A stretch of DNA of 6,157 nucleotides from DTSX01 sp964633465 (GTDB lineage Bacteria > Pseudomonadota > Gammaproteobacteria > Steroidobacterales > UBA11654). Location of the stretch: positions 1 to 6,157 of the forward strand of contig CAZWGB010000065.1 in NCBI GenBank assembly GCA_964633465.1, read 5' to 3'. The position numbers and the translations under genes are program-made. Each line of letters opens with the position of its first letter. Position 1 is the stretch's first letter. The notes below the pieces were generated by a model. The model ran no database searches, was not told the DNA's origin, and saw only the letters and a list, made by a program, of their open reading frames with translations. Shown piece after piece: positions 1-6,157 of this stretch.

Positions 1-108
1 ATTGGCGAGCAATGTTGGTGGTTTGTGAGAATGGAGAGATGCGTCAGGGATACTGCCGAGGGCGACGACCCTTATAGGATGAGATTTCCAAATGACGTTC
101 TTTTGTAA
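1..108 (+). other. Possible 3' end of an unidentified gene
   Basis: Frame +1 is open from the window edge to a TAA at 106-108, giving 35 residues that end in RFPNDVLL. The stretch has several charged residues and a Trp pair but no motif I recognise. If real, it is the C-terminus of a plus-strand gene converging on the DUF305 gene 18 bases further on. Another frame (+3) is also open from the edge, to a TAG at 76-78, so an open frame here is weak evidence. The call is low confidence and gives no function. Confidence 0.2.
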
Positions 109-117
109 GCTGAACGT
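95..117. other. Weak inverted repeat between gene ends
   Basis: ACGTTC at 95-100 and GAACGT at 112-117 form a perfect six-base stem around an 11-base loop, just past the stop codon of the DUF305 gene (which reads leftward). The position suits a transcription terminator. However, the stem is short and neither strand has a T tract following it, so it is not a standard intrinsic terminator. It is recorded as a structure only. Confidence 0.2.
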
Positions 118-126
118 TAACGCCAG

Positions 127-2595
127 TCAGCCACGAAGATCTGCCGCGATACCCTTGAGGGTAGATTTTAATTTTTCAAGTCGTTTCCGCGTCATGGCAT
201 CATCGTAAGATCCTTTAATTGATAGCCTATAGTTATTGATCTGCCGAGCGAGCCTAGTGTCACCACCGTTTTCCATCGCCTGCCTGACTTGGTCGAGCAT
301 GTCACCGAGACGTTCTGCGTCATCCTCGGTTATGGTCTTGTCTCTAAGTAGTTGATCGATATAGGCTCGTGCCACCTCCGGTACCGCAGGCCAAGTCATA
401 GGCACTTGTTGTTGTGGATTGAACACACGACTTGGTCCGATAACTGGGTAAGCCTTTGCAGCAGCTGCGATCTCATTCTCACTCAAATACTCACTGGGTA
501 TCAGTTTTAGCACGTCTAGGCCACGGGTTATCTCTGTTCCGTAAATAGAGCCCTCATAATAATACACGGACCAATAACCTCCCGTAATCAATTCATCCTC
601 AAGTATAGGACCGCGGTCAAAGTAGGCGATCTCCAAGGGATTGGAGGAATCGGTGAAATCGATCACTGAGATTCCACCTTGATACCATGCCTGCACGAAG
701 ATATCACGGCCTGGGACAGGGACGATAGATCCATTGTGAGCAACGCAGTTCTCTGTTTCCAACTGCGGAGCCGGCATCTTGTAGTGGCTTCGGAATTCGA
801 GTTTCTCATCAACGATGTCATAAATGGCGTCGGCACCCCAGTTCAAAGGGTCCCAAGCCCGACAACGTGCACGTCCACCGCCACCCCATTCGTCTGTGAA
901 CAATACCTTGGTGCCTTCATTATTGAAGGTAGCCGAGTGCCAGTAGGCAAATCCGGTATCAGTTACCACATCAATACGTTCGGGTTTACTTGGATCACTA
1001 ATATTGAAAAGGATACCGTTTCCTGAACACGCGCCAGCAGCTATGTTGGCTGATGGGAATACCGTTATATCATGACACTGGTCCGTGATCTCCGTCTCCT
1101 GCGAATCATCACCATGGTCTCCACCACGCCAAAGACCAGCCAGTACACCAGTTTCTGGGTCAGCAAATACAGCGGGGCTGTCAATGATGCTTGACTGAGA
1201 GGGATCATCCACTGGAATTTCAATCACATCGATGCGGAACAGGGCAGTGCGGTCGTCACCGGGAATGTCTTTGATACAGATATCCAGTTCTTCCTCTTCA
1301 CGAACGCTTCCAGTGCCCGAGTTATAGATCAGGATCTTGCCATCTGGCGTAGGACCTGCCACCACCGAATGGGTGTGAGAACCGCGGCAAGTTTGCACGG
1401 CGCCCACTTGCGTTGGGCGGCTCAAATCGGAGATGTCGAAGATGCGCAATCCCCGGAAACGATCCAGACTGGCATCTACAGTTACACCTTCCAGACCACA
1501 GTCAAGACGGCCACGTGTCTGCTCGACTGAATAAATCAGTAGGTCCCCAACGATGGAAACATCACCTTGGCCTCCTGGGCAGACAACGGAGGTTATGAGT
1601 CTTGGTAGACCCTCTTCGTCGATGCGATACATGTTGAAACCATGATAGCTACCAGTCACCAGTAGGTCGTCACGGAAAGCCATGTCTGTTTGGGAAAAAC
1701 TGAGCATTGGATAACGCCGATCTTGGGCGGCTTTTTCGATAGTCTGTTCCTTGTCTTCATCTTCTGCTTCTTCGTCCTGTTCATCCTTGGGCTTGTCGAT
1801 ACCGCGTTCTTCGGGATTCGCAGGGTCAAAGAATCCCAAAGGCTTGCGTTGGGCTAACAGTAGTTGCATATTCATGATGGCTTCGCCAGCATCGTAGAGC
1901 CCCGCTTTCAAACCAGCTCGGGGGTCGTTTGAAAGACCTATCAGTAGGGCATTCATTCGTTCAATTTCCACTGCCTGATCATTGGTTACATCCGAAGTGA
2001 ATTCATTAAGAAGGGGGTCGTAAGTGGAGCCGGGTTGTTCTCTGAGTTCCTCGACCATTTTTATCGCTCCATCGTGATGAGTAATCATCAGTTGCAGGAA
2101 AAGTCGGTCAAAATCCGTGCTTTGTGCTTGATCGAGCTGAGCCATTTCTTCTGGAGACGCCATACCAACCATGTTGTGATGAGTATGCTCTGAGTGTTCT
2201 TCTGTAGGATCAGGCACTTGCTCTTCGCGTTCTTTCAACCAGTCTTGCATAAAACTGATTTCATCCGCCTGTGAAACATCGATACGTCCAGCCAGATCTA
2301 GAATTGCCTGGTTATTGGTGCTTGGCGCTGCCAAATTTGCCATCAACAGAGCCTGGTGATGATGAATAATCATATCCTGCATGAAATCGACATCAGCGAC
2401 CGTGTATGAAGAATTAGCGATGGCCACTGCGGTTTCGGCATCAATTTTACGAGTGGCTTTGCCCGGAGCGCCGGGCTGGAGAATGGGAACATCCGATATG
2501 TTTGATATGCTAACACTCGGCATGAATAGACCACCCAATAGGATGAAGAGAGTGACTAGGGAAAAATTCCTAGAAAGATAGATGAGAATTGTCAT
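127..2595 (-). CDS. Exported DUF305 domain fused to LVIVD-type beta-propeller
   Basis: The protein has 822 residues. Residues 1 to about 30 form a signal peptide or membrane anchor with a hydrophobic core near 12-25, so the product should act in the periplasm or at the surface. Residues about 65-220 match DUF305, a ferritin-like helical family: FMQDMIIHHHQALLMA at 71-86 and the second-half motif LMITHHDGAIKM at 169-180, with a His-rich insert (HTHH, 137-140). CopM, a DUF305 protein of cyanobacteria, binds copper, so metal binding is likely by family but unproven here. A strongly acidic linker (about 270-283) leads to a beta-propeller (about 295-700) with LVIVD-like blades: RGLRIFDISD at 381, NGILFNISDPSKP at 526, GGISVIDFTDSSNP at 640. 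Eight Cys (339-617) could form disulfides. A helical, charged tail covers about 735-822. The start is ATG with GGAG 12 bases upstream. The frame is intact, and no specific function can be assigned. Confidence 0.9.
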   Translation of the reverse strand: MTILIYLSRNFSLVTLFILLGGLFMPSVSISNISDVPILQPGAPGKATRKIDAETAVAIANSSYTVADVDFMQDMIIHHHQALLMANLAAPSTNNQAILDLAGRIDVSQADEISFMQDWLKEREEQVPDPTEEHSEHTHHNMVGMASPEEMAQLDQAQSTDFDRLFLQLMITHHDGAIKMVEELREQPGSTYDPLLNEFTSDVTNDQAVEIERMNALLIGLSNDPRAGLKAGLYDAGEAIMNMQLLLAQRKPLGFFDPANPEERGIDKPKDEQDEEAEDEDKEQTIEKAAQDRRYPMLSFSQTDMAFRDDLLVTGSYHGFNMYRIDEEGLPRLITSVVCPGGQGDVSIVGDLLIYSVEQTRGRLDCGLEGVTVDASLDRFRGLRIFDISDLSRPTQVGAVQTCRGSHTHSVVAGPTPDGKILIYNSGTGSVREEEELDICIKDIPGDDRTALFRIDVIEIPVDDPSQSSIIDSPAVFADPETGVLAGLWRGGDHGDDSQETEITDQCHDITVFPSANIAAGACSGNGILFNISDPSKPERIDVVTDTGFAYWHSATFNNEGTKVLFTDEWGGGGRARCRAWDPLNWGADAIYDIVDEKLEFRSHYKMPAPQLETENCVAHNGSIVPVPGRDIFVQAWYQGGISVIDFTDSSNPLEIAYFDRGPILEDELITGGYWSVYYYEGSIYGTEITRGLDVLKLIPSEYLSENEIAAAAKAYPVIGPSRVFNPQQQVPMTWPAVPEVARAYIDQLLRDKTITEDDAERLGDMLDQVRQAMENGGDTRLARQINNYRLSIKGSYDDAMTRKRLEKLKSTLKGIAADLRG

Positions 2596-2726
2596 GTTTA
2601 GAGATTGCTCCAGCTTAAAAAGTATACAAATTGCTATTACTATAACTGGCTATGCGACAAAATAAAGATGATCATGATAAATATGACAAAATGGTTGAGC
2701 TGCTTGAGGAGACAAAAAAGAGAAAG
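2596..2726. promoter_or_regulatory. Divergent promoter region, candidate elements only
   Basis: This AT-rich gap separates two genes that read away from each other, so it must carry both promoters unless one lies inside a gene. For the leftward gene, TATACT on the minus strand (2621-2626) is a good -10 match and would give a leader of about 18 bases that includes GGAG (2608-2611); no convincing -35 precedes it. For the rightward gene, TATAAC at 2641-2646 is a weaker -10 candidate, also without a clear -35. No operator palindrome stands out. Confidence 0.3.
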
Positions 2727-3608
2727 ATGAAAATTTTTCATTATAGAAGCATTCACATAGTGGCTGGAATTTTAGCTTTGATTTCTACCCCAATAGTAGC
2801 TGAGCAGCCAGCTTTTTCGCAGCCAGAGTCAGCCTATTTTTTCAGCTCGGGCAGTGCTGATCCTGGTGTATATTTTATTTCAAGCACTAACGGCGACGGT
2901 GTGGGCTGGGTAAGTAAACTGGCAGTAGATGGCAGCGTGATTGACTCACGCTGGGCGACGGATCTTCGACACCCGATGGGAATGAGGGTTTCTGGTAAAC
3001 GTCTGTGGGTCAATAATATTAACGAGATTATTGGCCTCAATTTGGATGACCCCAGTGATCGAATTGTTTACCCGATAGATGGCGCAATCAGTTTGAATGA
3101 TCTGGCCACTGACTCTTTCGGGCATGCCTACCTCTCAGATTCGATGAATAGCCGGGTGGTCAGAGTGGATTTAGCGACTGGAGAAAACAGCACTTATTTA
3201 TCCACCTTGCCCTCTTCTCCTAATGGACTGCTAATCCATGAAGAAAGGCTTTATGTTGCCAGTTGGGGGGTCATGTCCGACCAGCCAGAGGAGCGTGCTG
3301 AGTGGATAACAAAGACAGCAGGTGATTTGTATTGGGTTTCTTTGAAAGATGCAAAAAAAGGTAGACATATTATTGCCCAGGAACTTGGCAACCTAGATGG
3401 TGTAGAAATTGATCAAAAAGGGAATATCTATGTTTCCGATTGGGAAAGTGGCAAGCTATACAAAATTTCTAACAGGACTAAAAAGGTCATCAATCTTGGT
3501 CAATATAGTCAAGGCTTGGCTGATTTAGGCTTGAATTCGTTCACCGGAGAATTAGCTTTACCTATTATGCTCAGCAACGAAGTTTTATTTTATGCCCCCA
3601 GTCCTTAA
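2727..3608 (+). CDS. Exported SMP-30/gluconolactonase-like beta-propeller protein
   Basis: With the start at 2727 the protein has 293 residues and opens with a standard signal peptide: MKIFH, a hydrophobic core IVAGILALIS, and a likely cleavage site after PIVA, placing it in the periplasm or outside. The body has repeated propeller strands. Three segments resemble the metal-site regions of the SMP-30/gluconolactonase fold: SLNDLATDSFGHAYLSDS, SSPNGLLIHEERLYVASWG, and NLDGVEIDQKGNIYVSDW. Their Asn, Asn and Asp could be the divalent-metal ligands. Family members are lactonases or related hydrolases; the substrate here cannot be told. An in-frame ATG at 2652 would add 25 hydrophilic residues ahead of the signal peptide and has no ribosome site. 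The ATG at 2727 follows a purine-rich run (AAAGAGAAAG), and GAGGAG lies 15 bases upstream, so I prefer it. The gene is divergent from the DUF305 gene. An NHL-type non-enzymatic propeller is the main alternative. Confidence 0.8.
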   Translation: MKIFHYRSIHIVAGILALISTPIVAEQPAFSQPESAYFFSSGSADPGVYFISSTNGDGVGWVSKLAVDGSVIDSRWATDLRHPMGMRVSGKRLWVNNINEIIGLNLDDPSDRIVYPIDGAISLNDLATDSFGHAYLSDSMNSRVVRVDLATGENSTYLSTLPSSPNGLLIHEERLYVASWGVMSDQPEERAEWITKTAGDLYWVSLKDAKKGRHIIAQELGNLDGVEIDQKGNIYVSDWESGKLYKISNRTKKVINLGQYSQGLADLGLNSFTGELALPIMLSNEVLFYAPSP

Positions 3609-3648
3609 TTTTAATTCACACAAATTTGATACAAAGCCAAAATAATAG
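3609..3648. other. Convergent intergenic gap, edge of polysaccharide cluster
   Basis: Forty AT-rich bases separate the stop codons of two converging genes. I see no GC-rich hairpin or T tract that would act as an intrinsic terminator for either side. Base composition falls sharply to the right of this point, so the gap marks the likely boundary of the sugar-biosynthesis block. No direct repeat, att-like site or insertion-sequence remnant is visible. Confidence 0.4.
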
Positions 3649-4752
3649 TCATGAATTCTCAATTAATGTTTGATATTGCATTCCTACAGTTTCAACTGAA
3701 AAATCTTTTGATCTCCTTATTAGTTTCTCTTTATTAATTGGTTTGTCTAAGGCTTCTTTTATTGATTTTGCAAGATCTTCAGGGTTATCTACTTCACAAA
3801 GATATCCTAATTCTCCATTATTCAGAATTTCTCTAGGGCCTGATTGACAATCAGTAGAAACAACATTAACACCAACTGACAAAGCTTCAGCTATAACAAC
3901 TCCAAAACCTTCATAATCTGAAGGCAATACAAATAAATCAGATTCCTTTAAATAAGGGATAGGATCTTTTATCCATCCAGCAAGATAAATGGTTTCTTCT
4001 AACCCCTCTCTTTTTATGATTGATTCTATAGAAGCCCTTTCAGTGCCATCTCCAAGAATTATTACTTTCAGTTTATAAGAATAATTTTTTTTAAAAAAAC
4101 TAATCGCTTTTACTAGGTTGCAAAAATTTTTTTGCTTCTTTAGCTCTCCAATACTAATAATCTTTTTATCCTTGGAATTGATCCATTTCTTAATCTCACT
4201 CGATTTTTCTGTTGTTCTGAATTCGCCTGCTCCTAGTGGTGGAAGTGGATTATATATAGCCTCTATTCTTGATCTTTTTGCCCCCTTAGAAATTAAATCC
4301 TTTTTTACTCCTTCCGATACAGTAACCACATGATGTGGAAGTCTATAAAAAATTGAAATAGAAATATTTTGAAGGATCTTAAAAAGATAGTTTTTATTTT
4401 TAAACTCTTGCGACAAATTGCAATGTTCTACAAACACAAGCTTTACTTTTCTAGAAAATAAAAGAATAAACGAAGAGACTATAGTTAGAGGCCAAACGTT
4501 TGAGATAAAACAATCTATGTCATTACTTTTAATGAATCTGATCAAGGCAGGAATTACATTGAGTAATCTTCTTTTATTTAAAGATATAACTCTTATTTTG
4601 GGGTTAATAATATGACTAAAATCATTGTCATTAGCTACCGTAAGTATAATTACCTCTCTATTCTTCTCAGAAAAATAATTTGCTAAATAGATGACAACCT
4701 TTTCTGCACCGCCAATTTTTAGATTATAGATAAAGAAACAAATTGATTTCAT
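3649..4752 (-). CDS. GT4-family glycosyltransferase (GT-B fold)
   Basis: This enzyme probably transfers a sugar from a nucleotide donor to a lipid-linked glycan at the cytoplasmic face of the inner membrane, for O-antigen or capsule. It has 367 residues, normal for the family. The N-terminal Rossmann half opens with SICFFIYNLKIGGAEK, whose GGAE loop is typical. The C-terminal donor half has SIGELKKQKN (about 200), ILGDG (about 233) and the E-x7-E motif EGFGVVIAE (about 281-289), followed by GPREIL. All expected motifs are present. The open frame extends to a TTG at 4764, four residues upstream with a weak AAGAG site; the ATG at 4752 matches usual family starts, so I chose it. The gene lies 26 bases after the wbpG-like gene, in the same direction, probably cotranscribed. 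WbpH holds this place in P. aeruginosa O5, but donor and linkage cannot be read from sequence. Confidence 0.9.
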   Translation of the reverse strand: MKSICFFIYNLKIGGAEKVVIYLANYFSEKNREVIILTVANDNDFSHIINPKIRVISLNKRRLLNVIPALIRFIKSNDIDCFISNVWPLTIVSSFILLFSRKVKLVFVEHCNLSQEFKNKNYLFKILQNISISIFYRLPHHVVTVSEGVKKDLISKGAKRSRIEAIYNPLPPLGAGEFRTTEKSSEIKKWINSKDKKIISIGELKKQKNFCNLVKAISFFKKNYSYKLKVIILGDGTERASIESIIKREGLEETIYLAGWIKDPIPYLKESDLFVLPSDYEGFGVVIAEALSVGVNVVSTDCQSGPREILNNGELGYLCEVDNPEDLAKSIKEALDKPINKEKLIRRSKDFSVETVGMQYQTLIENS

Positions 4753-4778
4753 TGTTGTTTTCAATATTCAAGCTCTTT

Positions 4779-5918
4779 TTAGTTTTGATCAGTAATGCTC
4801 AGATAACCAGAAAAATATCTTTTATAAACTCTGTATAGAAACTGCAATTTCTTTTCATTGTTTGGGTAATCTTTATAAGATTTTGGTGGTGAGTTCAATA
4901 TTTCTTCAAACTCTTTAAGAGTTATTCCTAGCTTCTTGGCTATGTAATCCTTTTCAGCTTCTATTTTCTCCGGATCATAGGGCTTATTTTTGAGTTCTTC
5001 TAAAGCATATTCTCTTATTATTTCTCCTGTACAAATTTGAGTGGAAAATGTTGCTCTCCTATAATCAAGATTAAATTTAACAGGCTGGAAGTAGGATTGT
5101 ACAAAACGAGTGTAGACTGACTCATGGTGCTTTCCCCCATAATTTTTCCAGTTAACCTCATTTTCTAAGGTTTTAATAGCATCTTCTTTGCTATAAGGAA
5201 GGTAATTTAGAAGATATATTAGTCTGATTCTTCTAATCAATTTGTAATATATTTCTTTCCTGTAGCCAAAATCTGGGAAAGTTTTAAGATTGTTCTTCCC
5301 AAATCTTTTTTGTATTGATTTTAGCAGTCTCAAATCTTTGCAGTCATAGAACCATTGATAAGGTAGTATCGCCTCTGTAGCCAAATTTCCCCCACTAATA
5401 ATAAATTTAATGTTATTCTCAGAAGCAATTTTGTGAGTGGCTCCAATAATCGCTACATCAGTTGGTATCTCCACCTCAACAATTGATGATTTTAAGATTG
5501 ATAATTGTATGTCCTTAAATTCTTCCCAATTTAAAACATAGCTTTGATAATCAATGTTAAGTTTGTTACATACATTCTTAATATTTTTAACAGATTCTTC
5601 AGAGTTCCAGCCATTATCCAAATGCACAGCAAGAGGATTTAGGCCTAACTCAACTGCTTTATAAGCTACGTAACTGCTATCCACACCCCCACTCATACCC
5701 ACTAAACAATCATATTTATTTTTTCCTTTGGTTTTCTTTATTTTATTAACAATGATCTCTAATTGCCTATCACTTTCCTCTCCATGATAAATTTTGTTTT
5801 TATATTCTTTAAAGAATTCATTGCAATGATTACAATTTCCATTTTCATCAAAAGTGATGTCTGGATCAGAGGTGTCCATGACACATCTTTTGCAAATTTT
5901 GTAGACTTTTTTAGTCAC
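4779..5918 (-). CDS. wbpG: N-acetyl sugar amidotransferase, WbpG/PseA type
   Basis: This ATP-dependent PP-loop enzyme should convert an acetamido group on a nucleotide-linked sugar into an acetamidino group, using ammonia supplied by HisH/HisF-type partners. It has 379 residues, usual for the family. The N-terminus carries two Cys pairs, CKRC (9-12) and CNHC (29-32), a likely zinc site. The ATP-pyrophosphatase loop is MSGGVDSS (75-82), followed by AVHLDNGWNSEESVKNI (97-113) and ISGGNLATEA (174-183). A conserved-looking block GGKHHESVYTRFVQSY sits at 261-276. The start codon is GTG at 5916-5918; an in-frame stop lies at 5925-5927 and the next Met is inside the Cys motif, so no other standard start fits. 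No clear Shine-Dalgarno is seen. The gene lies downstream of the hisF-like gene and upstream of a glycosyltransferase. Its exact sugar (for example a diaminouronic acid or pseudaminic acid) is unknown. Confidence 0.9.
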   Translation of the reverse strand: MTKKVYKICKRCVMDTSDPDITFDENGNCNHCNEFFKEYKNKIYHGEESDRQLEIIVNKIKKTKGKNKYDCLVGMSGGVDSSYVAYKAVELGLNPLAVHLDNGWNSEESVKNIKNVCNKLNIDYQSYVLNWEEFKDIQLSILKSSIVEVEIPTDVAIIGATHKIASENNIKFIISGGNLATEAILPYQWFYDCKDLRLLKSIQKRFGKNNLKTFPDFGYRKEIYYKLIRRIRLIYLLNYLPYSKEDAIKTLENEVNWKNYGGKHHESVYTRFVQSYFQPVKFNLDYRRATFSTQICTGEIIREYALEELKNKPYDPEKIEAEKDYIAKKLGITLKEFEEILNSPPKSYKDYPNNEKKLQFLYRVYKRYFSGYLSITDQN

Positions 5919-5965
5919 TGATATTTAACTGGGTAAGTGAACTGAATAGTAAGAAATTTCTCTCA

Positions 5966-5993
5966 ATTATACTAAAAAAATAGTTTATCTAAA
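5966..5993 (-). promoter_or_regulatory. Candidate internal promoter before wbpG-like gene
   Basis: On the minus strand, a perfect TATAAT (5966-5971) lies 16 bases downstream of TTTAGA (5988-5993), a four-of-six match to the -35 consensus. Transcription would start near 5959, about 40 bases ahead of the GTG start. In sequence this AT-rich such matches arise by chance, so this is only a candidate for internal expression of the last two genes. Confidence 0.3.
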
Positions 5994-6003
5994 AAAGGAT
6001 AAA
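5974..6003 (-). terminator. Weak AT-rich hairpin plus T tract after hisF-like gene
   Basis: On the minus strand TTTATC and GATAAA (5998-6003 and 5984-5989) form a six-base stem with an eight-base loop, followed after three bases by seven T residues (5974-5980). The stem overlaps the hisF-like stop codon. The shape is that of an intrinsic terminator, but the stem has only one GC pair and would be unstable, so strong termination is unlikely. It overlaps the candidate promoter. Confidence 0.2.
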
Positions 6004-6157
6004 TCTGAGTTTTCTATATAATTAATTAATACCCCCTTTTTGGGACCTTGAAACACAAATAAGCTACCTGCTGCGAGTGCACTAGCAAATCCTTTTTTAT
6101 AAGCTTCGATCATATGTTCTAGATTTCCTGCACCTCCAAGAGCTACTACCGGGATAG
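5985..6157 (-). CDS. hisF: Accessory HisF-type synthase subunit, 3' end only
   Basis: Fifty-six C-terminal residues are present before the TAA at 5985-5987; the rest lies beyond the right edge. They start at IPVVALGGAGNLEHMIEAY, the late beta-strand and phosphate-binding GG loop of HisF barrels, and continue with ALAAGSLFVFQGPKKGVLIN. The ending with GPKKGVLINY is typical of the accessory HisF copies found beside wbpG/pseA genes, not of histidine-pathway HisF. Its role would be to pass ammonia from a HisH-type glutaminase toward the amidotransferase. The usual ASGGAG is ALGGAG here. The gene reads in the same direction as the wbpG-like gene, with 66 bases between them. The catalytic Asp residues lie in the missing part and cannot be checked. 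Confidence 0.85.
   Translation of the reverse strand, partial: IPVVALGGAGNLEHMIEAYKKGFASALAAGSLFVFQGPKKGVLINYIENSDLSFFR

Noticed and set aside
679..1026. 115-codon open frame on the plus strand
   Set aside because: It lies antisense inside the well-supported DUF305-propeller gene and its translation shows no recognisable motif or export signal.
1413..1598. 61-codon open frame on the plus strand
   Set aside because: It is antisense to the propeller part of the same gene and is low-complexity, rich in Arg, Gly and His, as expected for a shadow frame.
2381..2581. 66-codon open frame on the plus strand
   Set aside because: It is antisense to the signal peptide and DUF305 start, and it has no family resemblance.
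2834..3040. 68-codon open frame on the minus strand
   Set aside because: It is antisense to the SMP-30-like gene and has no recognisable motif.
3609..3648. Possible bidirectional terminator between converging genes
   Set aside because: No stable inverted repeat or T tract is present in the gap.
4118..4615. Two short plus-strand open frames (4118-4333 and 4418-4615) with hydrophobic stretches
   Set aside because: Both are antisense to the glycosyltransferase gene. The hydrophobic look comes from reading the complement of Lys- and Ile-rich AT-rich coding sequence.
6015..6031. Repeated ATTA units (AATTAATTAAT)
   Set aside because: They lie inside the hisF-like coding frame, encoding the Leu-Ile-Asn-Tyr segment, so the repeat is explained by AT-rich codons.

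Overview
The window looks like a piece of a Gram-negative, probably gammaproteobacterial, chromosome. This rests on two predicted exported proteins and on the end of a surface-polysaccharide cluster whose gene order (hisF-like, wbpG-like, glycosyltransferase) matches the order I recall for the Pseudomonas aeruginosa O5 O-antigen locus. I cannot name a genus. There are no rRNA or tRNA genes, no CRISPR array and no recognisable insertion sequence.

Layout. Positions 1-126 hold no convincing gene; one short frame open from the left edge could be the end of a plus-strand gene. Positions 127-2595 (minus) encode an 822-residue exported protein: an N-terminal DUF305 domain rich in His and Met, a very acidic linker, and an LVIVD-type beta-propeller. 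A short intergenic region separates it from a divergent gene, 2727-3608 (plus), which encodes a small exported beta-propeller of the SMP-30/gluconolactonase type. That gene converges, across about 40 bases, on a leftward block: a GT-B glycosyltransferase (3649-4752), a WbpG/PseA-type N-acetyl sugar amidotransferase (4779-5918), and the 3' end of an accessory HisF-type synthase subunit (5985-6157), which runs off the right edge.

The right block is one pathway. The HisF-like subunit, with a HisH-type glutaminase expected beyond the right edge, should supply ammonia to the WbpG-like enzyme, which turns an acetamido group of a nucleotide sugar into an acetamidino group. The glycosyltransferase would then add a sugar to the growing glycan. 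The block is much more AT-rich (sampled lines about 27-28% GC) than the DUF305 gene (about 48-55%) and the small propeller gene (about 42%), which fits a horizontally exchanged polysaccharide locus whose edge lies near 3610-3650.

The most unusual item is the DUF305-propeller fusion lying head-to-head with a second exported propeller gene. Their shared function is unknown; metal handling or an extracytoplasmic redox or lactonase role is only inferred.
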